This document shows, piece after piece, positions 1 through 9,925 of a stretch of DNA of 64,000 nt. Position numbers and translations under genes: made by a program. The DNA comes from a cf. Phormidesmis sp. LEGE 11477 (GTDB lineage: Bacteria; Cyanobacteriota; Cyanobacteriia; Phormidesmidales; Phormidesmidaceae): positions 1 through 64,000 of the forward strand of contig NZ_JADEXO010000006.1 of NCBI RefSeq assembly GCF_015207105.1, read 5' to 3'. How positions within the stretch are numbered: position 1 is the first letter of the stretch; every line of letters begins with the position of its first letter. The notes beneath the pieces are model-generated. The model ran no database searches. It saw only the letters and a program-made list of their open reading frames with translations, and was not told the origin of the DNA.

Positions 1-1
1 C

Positions 2-1174
2 TGCAAGATTGTTCAAACGCCAAATAACCACTTTCTGTGGTCTACAGCAGAGTTTGAAGCCTGGGCCACTGCTCGCAAAAGTCTCCTGATGGAGTCGTTT
101 TATCGGGAGGGGCGGAAGCGGTTTGATATTTTGATGGATGGCAAGAAGCCAGTCGGTGGACAATGGAACTTTGATAAGGAAAACCGTAAACCGCCAAAAG
201 GCAAAATTTCGCCGCCGAAGCCACTGAGATTTGAACCAGACGAGATCACGCAAGCCGTGATGAAAACAGTACAAACGGCTGACTATCAAACCTTTGGCGA
301 GTCTGATAGCTTTAGCTGGGCGGTGACTAGAGAGCAGGCGTTGCAGGTGCTAGACAATTTTGTGCGCGATCGCCTTACCACTTTTGGCCCCTACCAAGAT
401 GCCATGGTCACCGGTCAAGACACGATGTGGCATGCGCTACTCTCACCCTATCTAAACATCGGACTGCTGCAGCCCATGGAAGTGATTGAGGCGATCGCCA
501 CTGCCTATGAGTCCGCTGCCGATTCAGACCAGCCCATTCCGCTCAATAGCGTAGAAGGCTTTATCCGTCAGGTTCTTGGCTGGCGCGAATATATGCGCGG
601 TATCTACAACCACGTAGACGCAGACTATCCCGCTCGCAACTACTTCGAGCATATCCATTCTCTACCTGACTTTTTTTGGACTGGCGACACCCCGCTAAAT
701 TGCCTTCACCAAACCATCGATACGCTCAAACGCACTGGCTACGCCCACCATATTCAGCGGCTGATGATCCTGGCCAATTTTTCTTTGATCTCTGGGCTTT
801 CACCTCAAGCAGTAGAAGATTGGTTCCACGCCGCCTTCATTGATGGCTATGATTGGGTGATGCAAACCAACGTGATTGGCATGGGTCTTTTTGCCGACGG
901 TGGGGTGCTAGCCACCAAACCATATGCCTCTAGTGCTAACTATGTCAACAAGATGAGTGACTATTGCAAAGGATGCCGCTATGACAACAAAGCTCGAACC
1001 GGGGAGAATGCCTGCCCATTCAACTTCTTCTATTGGGATTTCTTGAACCGTCATCGGGAGAAACTGAGTTCTCAGGGTCGAATGAACTTTATCTTGAAGA
1101 ATCTAGATCGGATGACAGCAGAAGAACTATCTGAAATTAAGCAGCTTGCTAACCGCTGGCGTGAGGATAATTGA
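2..1174 (+). CDS. Iron-sulfur bacterial cryptochrome/photolyase (FeS-BCP), 3' part
   Basis: This is the C-terminal part of a deoxyribodipyrimidine photolyase-related protein, a flavoprotein that repairs (6-4) photoproducts or acts as a cryptochrome. The frame is open from base 2 with no start before it (it reads ...HFLWSTAEFEAWATARK into the ATG at 89), so the gene begins upstream of the window and the ATG at 89 is internal. The four cluster cysteines of the family are visible: one in NCLHQTID, then CKGC, then the Cys of NACPF. Their spacings (88, 3 and 13 residues) match, from memory, those of Agrobacterium PhrB (Cys350, 438, 441, 454). The family call is secure. Whether it repairs DNA or signals cannot be told from this part. 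Confidence 0.93.
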   Translation, partial: CKIVQTPNNHFLWSTAEFEAWATARKSLLMESFYREGRKRFDILMDGKKPVGGQWNFDKENRKPPKGKISPPKPLRFEPDEITQAVMKTVQTADYQTFGESDSFSWAVTREQALQVLDNFVRDRLTTFGPYQDAMVTGQDTMWHALLSPYLNIGLLQPMEVIEAIATAYESAADSDQPIPLNSVEGFIRQVLGWREYMRGIYNHVDADYPARNYFEHIHSLPDFFWTGDTPLNCLHQTIDTLKRTGYAHHIQRLMILANFSLISGLSPQAVEDWFHAAFIDGYDWVMQTNVIGMGLFADGGVLATKPYASSANYVNKMSDYCKGCRYDNKARTGENACPFNFFYWDFLNRHREKLSSQGRMNFILKNLDRMTAEELSEIKQLANRWREDN

Positions 1175-1233
1175 GTCCACTCACCTCTTAGACATCTATT
1201 ACTCAGACATCTACAACCCAGACATCTATAACA

Positions 1234-1749
1234 ATGAACAGTTCCTTAGAAACTAAGATTACTGCAGTAGGTCTTACTCTACTCATAGCGGGTCTAGCGG
1301 GCTGTGGTACTCGGGCTACAACCGGAGAAGATTCACTAGCAACAGAACTGTCAGCAGATGAGACGCCTGCTAGCGTTGTCGCTGTAGAAACAACAGAAGA
1401 GGCAGCAGGCTATCTTTTTGCGGTGACGGTGCGTAGTCTTGATACGGGATGCGATCGCTATGCCAACTGGTGGGAAGTCGTCACCGAAGAGGGCGACTTG
1501 ATCTACAGGCGCATTCTTGCTCACAGCCATATTGAAGAGCAGCCCTTTACGCGATCGGGTGGGCCGATTGACTCTGACCTGGTGAGGAATCAGCCTGTGA
1601 TTGTACGGGTTCATATGCACCCTGATGGCTATAGCGATCGCGCGATGGCTGGCACCGTTGGTGAACCCTTTAGTCAAACTACACTCCCAGCCGATTTTGC
1701 GACAGAGCTGGCCGAAATGATGCCCTGGCCCAAAGGCTGTGCATTTTGA
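1234..1749 (+). CDS. Putative lipoprotein of unknown function
   Basis: A 171-residue protein with a short charged N-terminus, a hydrophobic stretch and a lipobox (LAGC, Cys at residue 24), so it is probably exported and lipid-anchored. The mature part begins with a Thr/Glu/Ala-rich linker. It then has a compact domain with two further cysteines (TGCDRYANWWEV and the C-terminal KGCAF) that could form a disulfide outside the cytoplasm. The NWWEV...DLIYRRI stretch suggests a beta-rich fold. I do not recognise a named family. It lies 59 bases after the photolyase on the same strand and could be co-transcribed. Downstream it converges with the helicase gene. Confidence 0.7.
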   Translation: MNSSLETKITAVGLTLLIAGLAGCGTRATTGEDSLATELSADETPASVVAVETTEEAAGYLFAVTVRSLDTGCDRYANWWEVVTEEGDLIYRRILAHSHIEEQPFTRSGGPIDSDLVRNQPVIVRVHMHPDGYSDRAMAGTVGEPFSQTTLPADFATELAEMMPWPKGCAF

Positions 1750-1781
1750 AGCTTGACTAAGCAGATTGACTAAGCAGCCTG

Positions 1782-4460
1782 TTAATCAGGCGTTTCGTTA
1801 ACCGGAAACCGGTTAAGCAAATAGGCAGCTTGCCTAGCACTGCTGCGAACGTCTTCAGAAAGATAGGGAACGTGGGGAATCTGAGAAAGAAAGTCTAGAG
1901 TCCGACGCAGCAACCTGACGATATCGCCTTCGTCGAGGCTGGTATTGTTACAAAGCTCTTGCCAGTCCGTTTCTAATGCCCACTGTTCTACGATGGCAAT
2001 CAAGTCTTCTTCTAGCCAAACTGGAATCTGAATATCCTGTCTTCTTTGTTCTTGAAAAACACGCCGCCTAAGACCACGCAGGCCGCCTAGCGCGTCTAAC
2101 ACCGGACGAGTAGCGTGATAGCGAATCCAGGTGTCGGGGCGGTTGTTTTCCATCAAGATGCCAGCACAGGCAGCGGCAAACTGCTGAGGCTCTAGCGCGT
2201 CAAATTCTCCAGAAGCCAAGGCCATGCCTAGCCAGAGTTCGTTGTCGCCACGAATGGCCGCGCACATCTGGCCCATCTCAGTGGGGGCGTTGTCTTCTAA
2301 ACACTCAAAGTTTTCGAGTACTTGCATGAGGCTAACGAATTCTAGCCAGTAGTGATGCGTGTGGTCCTCGTATTTTTGCAGGCGATCGCGTCTCTCTGCT
2401 TGCAATCGAAGCAATCGCTGCTGCTGCTTGACCACCGCCTTTGGATTTTCCAGTTGCGCCACCGGATTTTTCGCCAGCCTTTGCGCGACGGCTTCAGCCT
2501 TTTCTTGCTGTTCCTTGACTTCAGGGGCCTGCGTCTCTATTGTTGGAATTTCGGGTATTTTCGCAGCCACAGCAGCAGAGGCTTCGTCACCTTTACGAGA
2601 TTTTCCAGGTGAATGGATCAACTCTACAGGCGGCGTCAGATCGTCTGCTGAGCGAAGGCGATTATCCGCTTGACTAGTAGATTCCTCATGTATCGCTACT
2701 ACGTCCTTTACCGTCGCCACATACCAGCGATTGTTCGCCCCTAGACAGATCAAGAAAGGAAACTGGCCAGGCCCTGGCACTTTGCTAACTAGTACGGCAG
2801 GTAGGGGCGTTGCTACCTTAATATTCTTACCTTTCAAAGAAAGAACGGTTCCTGCCATCGCAAAAGAGATAGCAACCGGATCGCTGCTGCCCAGTCTTTC
2901 TTCTGCTTGCTGTCGCAGGATTTTCAACAATCTTTCTTCTTCTCGTAGCCAGCCGCGTAGCTTCTCATACTCTGCTAGTGCTGTCTCATCGATATAGGCT
3001 AGCTGATCTTGCAGCACAGCGATGTCTTGTTCTAACTTAGTAATTGCACCCTTTTGAGGAGCCAAATGCAGCGTTGCGAGATACTGCCCAAAGCTTCTCT
3101 CAATTAGCTCTTGGGCTTCTTCTACCGTATGAATCTGCAACAGATTTAGCACCATGCCATAGCTCGGCGTAAACTGACTCACTAACGGATCCGGCGGCGC
3201 AATGGCTAGTCCAGCGGCTTCTTTTGCGCCTTCAAAAGGAGATTCCACAGTAACCACATGGCCTTCTATGTCCATGCCTCGGCGACCTGCTCGTCCCGAC
3301 ATTTGCAAGAATTCGGACGCATGCAGCAGCCTGTGACCGTTGTCAGTCCGCTTAGAAAGGCTCGCAATCACCGTCGTTCGCGCCGGCATATTGATGCCCG
3401 CTGCTAGCGTTTCAGTCGCAAAGACAACCTTGATTAGCCCTGCTTGAAACAGCTCTTCTACCAGACTCTTCCAAGCCGGCAAAATGCCCGCATGATGAGC
3501 GGCAATGCCACGATACAGCGGCTCTAGCTGATTAGCACGGATCGCTTCTGGATTGCGATCGACAAACCTATCGATTCGCCGTTTCAACAGCTCGGCTTCA
3601 GCAGCACTGACCAGGTTCATGCTAGCGACGGTCTGTACAGCGTTGTCACACCCCTTTCGGCTGAAAATAAAGTAGATAGCGGGCAGCATGTCCTTGGAGC
3701 GAAGCTGACTGACAACGCCTGGAAGCGTCGCACCTGCTTTTTGTTTCTTTTGACCGCGCTGTCTACGAGGGGGTTTGCGATAGTTCTTCAGCCGAGGATG
3801 AATGCCCGTTTGCTGATTGTTCAAGAGCGGAAAGATGCCCTTTTCTACTGCAAAGTGAAAGTTGAGCGGCACCGGACGATAGTCTGAGTAGATTAGCTGA
3901 GTCGGGCCGTGAACTTCGTCGATCCAGTCAGTCAGTTGGCCGCCGTTGGCTACGGTAGCAGAAAGCCCTACTAGCTGAATTTCGGGTGGGCAATAGATGA
4001 CGGATTCTTCCCAGACGGTGCCCCGCTGCCGGTCGTTCATGTAGTGGCATTCGTCTAATATGACTACTTGTACATCCTGCAGTGAGGTTCCCACTTCACC
4101 GATGGTGGTGCCATAGAGCATATTACGAAAGATTTCTGTGGTCATCACCACTACAGACGCATCGCGATTGACAGAGCTATCGCCTGTGAGCAACCCGACA
4201 TTTTCTTCACCAAACTCTTGCTGAAAGTCTCGCAGCTTCTGATTAGAGAGTGCCTTTAGTGGCGTAGTGTAGAAAACGCGGCGTCCCATCTCTAGGGCAC
4301 GGTGGATAGCATATTCGCCGACGAGAGTCTTGCCAGAACCAGTGGGCGCACAAACGATGACTGACTGACCCTGGTTTAGAGCCGCGATCGCGTCCAACTG
4401 AAAATCGTCTAACTGAAAGGGAAATAGGGTTTCAGGCGCTAACACGAAGGCATCTATCAA
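1782..4460 (-). CDS. Ski2/Mtr4-type DExH-box RNA helicase
   Basis: An ATP-dependent superfamily 2 helicase of 892 residues. Visible motifs are Walker A (APTGSGKT, about 38-45), DECH (136-139), SAT (167-169) and motif VI (QMSGRAGRRGMD). A long C-terminal part follows, with a charged alpha-helical insertion (about 590-700) and a DSHCT-like helical end. This is the architecture of yeast Ski2/Mtr4 and of the chloroplast helicase ISE2, and cyanobacteria carry a conserved homologue. A role in RNA turnover or ribosome assembly is inferred from the family. The gene is monocistronic in appearance. It ends 32 bases from the convergent lipoprotein gene and lies 59 bases downstream of osmC. Confidence 0.93.
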   Translation of the reverse strand: MIDAFVLAPETLFPFQLDDFQLDAIAALNQGQSVIVCAPTGSGKTLVGEYAIHRALEMGRRVFYTTPLKALSNQKLRDFQQEFGEENVGLLTGDSSVNRDASVVVMTTEIFRNMLYGTTIGEVGTSLQDVQVVILDECHYMNDRQRGTVWEESVIYCPPEIQLVGLSATVANGGQLTDWIDEVHGPTQLIYSDYRPVPLNFHFAVEKGIFPLLNNQQTGIHPRLKNYRKPPRRQRGQKKQKAGATLPGVVSQLRSKDMLPAIYFIFSRKGCDNAVQTVASMNLVSAAEAELLKRRIDRFVDRNPEAIRANQLEPLYRGIAAHHAGILPAWKSLVEELFQAGLIKVVFATETLAAGINMPARTTVIASLSKRTDNGHRLLHASEFLQMSGRAGRRGMDIEGHVVTVESPFEGAKEAAGLAIAPPDPLVSQFTPSYGMVLNLLQIHTVEEAQELIERSFGQYLATLHLAPQKGAITKLEQDIAVLQDQLAYIDETALAEYEKLRGWLREEERLLKILRQQAEERLGSSDPVAISFAMAGTVLSLKGKNIKVATPLPAVLVSKVPGPGQFPFLICLGANNRWYVATVKDVVAIHEESTSQADNRLRSADDLTPPVELIHSPGKSRKGDEASAAVAAKIPEIPTIETQAPEVKEQQEKAEAVAQRLAKNPVAQLENPKAVVKQQQRLLRLQAERRDRLQKYEDHTHHYWLEFVSLMQVLENFECLEDNAPTEMGQMCAAIRGDNELWLGMALASGEFDALEPQQFAAACAGILMENNRPDTWIRYHATRPVLDALGGLRGLRRRVFQEQRRQDIQIPVWLEEDLIAIVEQWALETDWQELCNNTSLDEGDIVRLLRRTLDFLSQIPHVPYLSEDVRSSARQAAYLLNRFPVNETPD

Positions 4461-4519
4461 TAGAGGAACCTCTCTATTGTGTCAGCCCCTGGAAAAGTCG
4501 GCGAAAAGTCCGCAAAAAA

Positions 4520-4945
4520 TTAGCTCTCGATGTGAGTATCTAGCAGAATATCCGCATTCATCAGCCTAGAAATAGGGCAGTTCTCCTTGGCACTCTTAGC
4601 TGCCTTTTCAAAAGCATCTTTGCTATCAGCTGGTATTTTGGCAGTGATATCCAAGTGGATCTGAGTTACTTCAGGCTCGTTGCCTGCGGTACTAAGCGTT
4701 ACCTTTGCAACCGTGGTAAGCTGCTCTGGCTCAATGCCAGCGCTGCCCATTTCATCCGCTGTCGCCATCGTAAAGCAAGCGGCATGAGCAGCGGCGATCA
4801 GCTCTTCTGGGTTCGTGCCAGGATTATCTTCAAAGCGAGTGCCGTAGGTATAGACAGACTCGGTTAGCACGCCGCTTTCGGTGGTAATTTTGCCTGTACC
4901 GGTCTTAGCGCTTCCCTGCCAAACAACTGTCGATTTGCTATCCAT
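4520..4945 (-). CDS. OsmC/Ohr-family peroxidase
   Basis: A 141-residue OsmC-type protein that uses two cysteines to reduce organic hydroperoxides. Both peroxidatic-site segments are present: Cys in AHAACFTMA (about residue 57) and Cys in KENCPISRL (about 123). GTNPEELIAAAHAA is the family signature helix. The length is normal. It is transcribed in the same direction as the downstream helicase, and divergently from the HtrA protease across a 292-base spacer that must hold both promoters. A role in oxidative and envelope stress fits, but the exact substrate is not shown by sequence. Confidence 0.93.
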   Translation of the reverse strand: MDSKSTVVWQGSAKTGTGKITTESGVLTESVYTYGTRFEDNPGTNPEELIAAAHAACFTMATADEMGSAGIEPEQLTTVAKVTLSTAGNEPEVTQIHLDITAKIPADSKDAFEKAAKSAKENCPISRLMNADILLDTHIES

Positions 4946-5237
4946 GAAAATTCCTTAGACTCCTTAATTTAATTGGCAGATGCGGGCGACAAAATCATTT
5001 CAAACTGTGCAGACTGTCTTGTCTAGCCCTTTCGGCTGGCCACTCAATCAGCCTTTTCATCAGTAGAGCAGTTGCTAGCTAAGCGACCATCCATCGTTGG
5101 AAAGACATCAGCGGCCAAACGTCCAGCGGCCAGATACCAACAAGATGCGTAGGTTTCACACGATCGCCACACCGTCGTCATCCCGTTGTCAAAACCACTC
5201 GGTATCTTGAGGATGTTCCTCGATAAAGCCGTAATTC

Positions 5238-6476
5238 ATGACAGTTGATCGCTCCGAACATAAGTCTAGTCAGCCCTCCTCGCGAAGAGGCGCTAAGCTG
5301 GCCAAGTCATTGGCGTTGGTACTCTTGGGTGCAGGCACGGCGACGGCTGGCACCTACGCAGCCACCTCCACAGCCATAAGTCCACTAAGTCGAACTGCCG
5401 CCGAAAATTCTGCCATCGTTGAGCCGTCTGCCGCCGCCGTGCCCGTCAGCCTGACAGTCCCAGCCGAAGCAACCTCTGTAGCTGAAGTCGTTCAGGCGGT
5501 AGGACCCGCAGTGGTTCGCATCAACGCATCACGGACGGTGACTCAGCAATCGCCTAATGTGCCCGAGAGCTTCCGTCGTTTCTTTGGCGACCAGATGCGC
5601 CCACAAATACCTAGAGAAAGAACGCGAAGTGGCGTCGGTTCTGGCTTCATCGTCAGTGAGGACGGTCAGATCTTGACTAATGCTCACGTGGTAGAAGGCG
5701 CTGATACCGTACAGGTGACGCTGAAAGATGGCCGTACGTTTGAAGGGACAGTGCTAGGGAGCGATCCGGTGACGGACGTGGCAGTGATCGACCTAGAGGC
5801 CAACGATCTGCCGACGCTGGTGGTGAGTGAGGCGGAACTGCTGCCTGGAGAAGTTGCGATCGCCATCGGCAACCCGCTCGGGCTAGACAATACCGTTACT
5901 GTGGGCATCGTTAGCGCGACTGGTCGCACCAGCGGTCAAGTCGGCATTCCTGACAAGCGCGTAGACTTCATTCAGACGGATGCGGCGATCAATCCAGGTA
6001 ATTCCGGCGGCCCTTTGCTCAACGCTCGTGGCGAAGTGATCGGCATGAATACGGCAATCATTCAGGGTGCCAACGGTATCGGGTTCGCCATCCCGATCAA
6101 CGACGTACAGCGCATCTCGACTCAGCTAGTCGCTAATGGCCGAGTAGACCATCCCTTTATTGGTATCAGGATGGTGAATCTGACTGCTGATGTGCGTGAC
6201 TCTATTAATCAAGATCCAAGTAACGGCTTTAGAGTTTCGGCTGACAGCGGTGTGCTAGTAGCAGACGTTGTGCCGGGTTCACCTGCAGCAAGAGCAGGCA
6301 TGCGGTCTGGCGATGTCGTTAGCCAAGTAAACGGTACCGTCATCTCGACCGGGCAAGAGGTTCAGCAAGCGGTCGAAGACAACGGTCTAGACAGAGAATT
6401 GCGATTAGATATTGACCGCAATGGCGATACTAGAACGCTCTCATTGCGCCCACAGCCGCTACCTACCCAGAGCTAA
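5238..6476 (+). CDS. HtrA/Deg-type serine protease with PDZ domain
   Basis: A 412-residue envelope quality-control protease. The N-terminus has a basic stretch and a hydrophobic segment (about 22-45) acting as signal or anchor. A trypsin-like domain carries the complete triad: His150 (LTNAHVVEG), Asp180 (PVTDVAVI) and Ser256 (NPGNSGGPLL). One PDZ domain follows (about 300-405; VADVVPGSPAARAGMRSGD), as in the cyanobacterial HhoA/HhoB/HtrA trio. I cannot say which of the three it is. The start at 5238 places the hydrophobic segment correctly. A strong terminator lies about 90 bases after the stop. Confidence 0.95.
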   Translation: MTVDRSEHKSSQPSSRRGAKLAKSLALVLLGAGTATAGTYAATSTAISPLSRTAAENSAIVEPSAAAVPVSLTVPAEATSVAEVVQAVGPAVVRINASRTVTQQSPNVPESFRRFFGDQMRPQIPRERTRSGVGSGFIVSEDGQILTNAHVVEGADTVQVTLKDGRTFEGTVLGSDPVTDVAVIDLEANDLPTLVVSEAELLPGEVAIAIGNPLGLDNTVTVGIVSATGRTSGQVGIPDKRVDFIQTDAAINPGNSGGPLLNARGEVIGMNTAIIQGANGIGFAIPINDVQRISTQLVANGRVDHPFIGIRMVNLTADVRDSINQDPSNGFRVSADSGVLVADVVPGSPAARAGMRSGDVVSQVNGTVISTGQEVQQAVEDNGLDRELRLDIDRNGDTRTLSLRPQPLPTQS

Positions 6477-6479
6477 ACC

Positions 6480-6516
6480 GCTGAAGCTGGATCGCTGAAG
6501 CTGGATCGCTGAAGCT
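6480..6516. repeat. Tandem 14-bp repeat after the HtrA gene
   Basis: GCTGAAGCTGGATC occurs twice in succession followed by a third, partial copy, starting right behind the stop codon of the protease gene. It is non-coding and probably arose by replication slippage. Confidence 0.8.
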
Positions 6517-6568
6517 TTAGACAGCAGCGTCCTCTTCCCATCAGATCAAACTTAATTCCCACACTCCC

Positions 6569-6604
6569 AGCCGTGACCTGCTCTACCAGCGTCACGGCTT
6601 TTCT
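6569..6604 (+). terminator. Rho-independent terminator of the HtrA gene
   Basis: A perfect 9-bp stem (AGCCGTGAC / GTCACGGCT) encloses a 13-base loop and is followed directly by TTTTCT on the plus strand. It has the form of an intrinsic terminator and lies between the protease gene and the next plus-strand gene. Confidence 0.85.
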
Positions 6605-6720
6605 ATAGCGTTGGTCACTAGCTGAGATATAGCAAGGAATAAGCAAACACCTCTCGGAAGTAGATCAAAGTGTTCACACAGGTGACATCTGCACGGCGTC
6701 TGCATGATAGAGGAAAATTA

Positions 6721-7731
6721 GTGAAAAAGTGGCTTTGGATAATCTCTGCAGTTGGTTTAATAACGATTGGTTGTAGCGGCCTACAGGCTGGTAGTTCATT
6801 GATTTCATCTCCAACTGTCAATCGGATTGTTGGTGAAAGTGACACCGAATCTGAATCTGCCGAAGCTGAAGTCGAACAGAATGAACAACGAGCGAAACAA
6901 GATGCTTTTCTATCTGGATCTAGCGAAGCTGAGACTGAGACAGTTCATAGCCCTGAGCCACTGACTGAGCTAGAAATCCGATACGACACGCCTAGTTTGA
7001 ACAGTGTCACTCTCTCTAGAGGTCCGATAGAAGTCAAAGTCTCTTACACCGCTCGCGAAGACATTACACCAGAGAATCGTCCGCTATTGAGATATGAGAT
7101 TTTTCATGAGGGCGAATTGAGTGTAAAAGACGCTGCGATCGCAGTCGGCAGCGGTAGTGTCTTGATTGGAGACTTCGATCAAGATGGGGGAATGGAGGTC
7201 GCCGTACAGGCGTTTACTGGGGGGGCGCACTGCTGCCTATCCACGACTGTCTACAGTTGGAATGGTCGCAATTTTAACAAGCTCAGTTTAGACGAGATGC
7301 TGGGCGGAGAATTTGAAGATATTGATGGCGATGGTTCGTATGAGTTCGTCACTATCGACAGTGATTTTCTCGCAAAATTTTCTAGCTACGCAGGCTCAGT
7401 AGCACCGCCCATGATCTTTTCTCTAGTCGATGGTGAGTTTATCAATTCAACTCAAGACTATCCAGACTATATCTACTCAAAAATTGCTGATCTTGAGCAT
7501 CGAAATCAACAGCAGATGAATGCTCATAGCCTGCTTGCCGCCTACGTAGCAAGTAAGAGTTTAGTCGGCGAAGTAGAGTCGGGCTGGGCGTATATGCTCA
7601 ATCACTACAGCCAAGATCCAGCGCTGGGTCTTGGCATGAGCATCCGCGATCAAAATGGTGAGGTAGTTGATCGACACCCCAATTTTCCTACTGCACTCGA
7701 AGCATTCTTGATAGAACAAGGCTATTTATGA
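6721..7731 (+). CDS. Putative lipoprotein with FG-GAP/VCBS-like calcium-binding segments
   Basis: The open frame begins at a GTG at 6670. I prefer the GTG at 6721: it has an AGAGGA ribosome site just upstream and gives a clean signal peptide (VKKWLWIISAVGL) with lipobox ITIGC. The mature protein starts with a Glu-rich low-complexity linker. A beta-rich domain follows with acidic DxDxDG-type loops (GDFDQDGGMEVAV, DIDGDGSYEFV) typical of FG-GAP/VCBS repeats, and the cyanobacterial signature FTGGAHCC. The C-terminal 110 residues are helical. The protein is probably periplasmic or outer-membrane associated. The acidic loops suggest calcium binding, but no function is known to me. Confidence 0.75.
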   Translation: MKKWLWIISAVGLITIGCSGLQAGSSLISSPTVNRIVGESDTESESAEAEVEQNEQRAKQDAFLSGSSEAETETVHSPEPLTELEIRYDTPSLNSVTLSRGPIEVKVSYTAREDITPENRPLLRYEIFHEGELSVKDAAIAVGSGSVLIGDFDQDGGMEVAVQAFTGGAHCCLSTTVYSWNGRNFNKLSLDEMLGGEFEDIDGDGSYEFVTIDSDFLAKFSSYAGSVAPPMIFSLVDGEFINSTQDYPDYIYSKIADLEHRNQQQMNAHSLLAAYVASKSLVGEVESGWAYMLNHYSQDPALGLGMSIRDQNGEVVDRHPNFPTALEAFLIEQGYL

Positions 7732-8008
7732 TGACAGGCTGTTTGTAACGAGGTAATCCACCTCGTCCCCTTTAGTTAAGTTTTCCTCGCACTCCCGTCG
7801 CGTTTCTCCTTCACTACTGAAGCGCGATGGGTTTCTTGCGATCGCATCCAAACATACGAAAAATCCCTCGCACTGAATCAGCTAGCTGACCCATCTATTC
7901 AGTAGTATCAGGCATTTCCTTTGTACTTTTGGACTCTCTAGGCGGGGAAAACTGTAGGCAGGCGTCTACTGTCGATCAGCTTCTCCTCGCTAACTAGGGA
8001 TCTAAACT

Positions 8009-9895
8009 ATGCATCTGCTTTCAGCCGCGAAGATCAAACAGCATCTGATGACGTCACCAAAAGCACTGCTAAGTACGTTCATTTGTCTGTGTATCAGCGG
8101 CTGGATAGTCTTTTCCACCCTGCCTAGCCTCGCTGTACCCATCAGCGCCGTACCCAACCCTCAGCAGCAAAACGGCACCTGGGTAACTGACATGGCCAAC
8201 ATGCTCAGCGACAGCGCCGAAGCTGAACTTAACTGGATGATCACCGCCTTAGAAGCGGCTGACGGCACAGAGATTGCGGTGGTCACCGTCCCAGATACCC
8301 AGCCGTCTCCGACGCCCAAAGCTTTTGCCACCGAACTTTTCAATACTTGGGGGATTGGCAAAGCAGGTGAAGACAACGGTTTACTATTCTTGGTTTCTAA
8401 AGGCGATCGCCGCAACGAAATCGAAACTGGCTATGGTATCGAAGGGCGCTTGCCCGATGCCAAAGTAGGTGCAATTCTCAACCGCGAAGTCACCCCTCAG
8501 TTCAAAGCGGGCAACTTTGATGCTGGGATTATTGCAGGCACTAGGGCAATGATTGTGGCCCTCAACAGTGAAGTTGATGTGACCTATACATCCTCGCAGC
8601 CTCAGTCCACCTCACCACCAGCATCCGACCCTGGCTCACAGACTGCCTCTCAACCTATCTCTCCACAACCTACCTCTCAACCGGTACAGCCCGCACCTAG
8701 CCCTGCGCCTGCCAGTCCAGAGCCGCGATCAGTTAATAGACCATCAAACCAAGGCTCCTTGGGCGGAGTGACGCTAGCTTTGATGCTGATTGCAGCAATA
8801 CTAAAAATATGGCTAAAGTCGCTGTCTCAAAGAAAGCACCCAGAAATTGCGATCGCACCGACTGGAACAACCAGATTACGTGAGTCAGGCAATCCCATGG
8901 GCAACTGGTTTTATCGAATATCTCCTAAAATGCCTGGTAAAAACGGAAAGAGCCTGGTAGCTTGGATGACGCCAGAGCTAACTATTCGCGGTAGCGAAAG
9001 GCCTATTCAAGGTGGCTTTCTAGATGCCTATCACATGCACAAGCGGTTAGTCCATACAGGATGGTATGCCTTCTGGCTGTTGTTTTTGCTATCTATATTT
9101 ACCTGGCCTTTCACCGGAATAAAAATCGTTTTTGTTCCAATTTGCTTTGGACTATGGCTAGGCTATGAGCTTTTCTTGAGCGCTAAATGGGATAAATACT
9201 TTTCTATTTCTCTCGCACCGAACCCGATAGTGCATACGATTGCACAGCTAACTCGCTTAGCACTTCTGTGTTTTATTGGCCTGTTTCTGGCGGTGTTCAC
9301 AGGTCCACTCATTCTTCTGGTACCCCCTGTGTTAATTGGCTTTCTAGGGGCTTATGCGATCATGCTAAGGCTGTTGCGATCGCCCGCTTACCAAAGCGCT
9401 GTTGTCTGCGGAGACTGCGCTCATCCAATGCTCCCCCTAGACTTCGAACAGCTATATCCCTTACTAAGCAAAGCGCAAACGGTCGAATTCGGAATTAAAA
9501 GCAGAATGTACGAAGCATGGCATTGTCCATCCTGTTCTACCCATGCTCATATAGACGAGAGCAATACGCATCTTGTCTCTTTTAATTGCAAGAATCCTAA
9601 GTTCACGACCTGTGAAGTCGCTGCATGCGGTGCGCTAGCGGTAGAGACGACCTCCAAAGTAACCAAGTACGCCACAACCTATTCCACTGGCACCCGCCAG
9701 ACTACTCAAAAATGCCACGCCTGCGGTCGTACAAAGAACACTTACTCCACGATCCCGAGAGTTCAGACTTCTTCTAGCAGCAGCTCTAGCTCTAGCAGTT
9801 CTAGCTCTAGCAGTTCTAGCAGTAGCTCCGGTAGTTCTGGCGGCAGCTACGGCGGCGGCTCTAGCGGTGGCGGCGGGGCTGGCAGTAGCTGGTAG
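8009..9895 (+). CDS. TPM-domain membrane protein with zinc-ribbon-like cysteines and Ser/Gly tail
   Basis: A 628-residue protein of the YgcG type. It has an N-terminal signal or anchor segment (about 20-42), a TPM domain (about 57-190; GTWVTDMANMLSD, GIGKAGEDNGLLFLVSK, GYGIEGRLPD), a Pro/Ser/Gln linker, and hydrophobic segments near 252-268 and 350-455. A cysteine-rich part follows (CGDC, CPSC, CxxxC, CHAC), and the protein ends in a run of about 25 serines turning into Gly/Ser. TPM domains sit outside the membrane. The Cys pairs look like zinc ribbons. The lemA gene follows after 30 bases, a classic pairing. The serine run is encoded by TCTAGC/AGC repeats and is probably length-variable. Confidence 0.88.
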   Translation: MHLLSAAKIKQHLMTSPKALLSTFICLCISGWIVFSTLPSLAVPISAVPNPQQQNGTWVTDMANMLSDSAEAELNWMITALEAADGTEIAVVTVPDTQPSPTPKAFATELFNTWGIGKAGEDNGLLFLVSKGDRRNEIETGYGIEGRLPDAKVGAILNREVTPQFKAGNFDAGIIAGTRAMIVALNSEVDVTYTSSQPQSTSPPASDPGSQTASQPISPQPTSQPVQPAPSPAPASPEPRSVNRPSNQGSLGGVTLALMLIAAILKIWLKSLSQRKHPEIAIAPTGTTRLRESGNPMGNWFYRISPKMPGKNGKSLVAWMTPELTIRGSERPIQGGFLDAYHMHKRLVHTGWYAFWLLFLLSIFTWPFTGIKIVFVPICFGLWLGYELFLSAKWDKYFSISLAPNPIVHTIAQLTRLALLCFIGLFLAVFTGPLILLVPPVLIGFLGAYAIMLRLLRSPAYQSAVVCGDCAHPMLPLDFEQLYPLLSKAQTVEFGIKSRMYEAWHCPSCSTHAHIDESNTHLVSFNCKNPKFTTCEVAACGALAVETTSKVTKYATTYSTGTRQTTQKCHACGRTKNTYSTIPRVQTSSSSSSSSSSSSSSSSSSSSGSSGGSYGGGSSGGGGAGSSW

Positions 9896-9925
9896 ATAGT
9901 CAGAAATCATATTTCAACAAAAACA

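Noticed and set aside
6618-6845. A 75-codon minus-strand frame opposite the FG-GAP lipoprotein start
   Set aside because: It overlaps a better-supported gene with lipobox and ribosome site.
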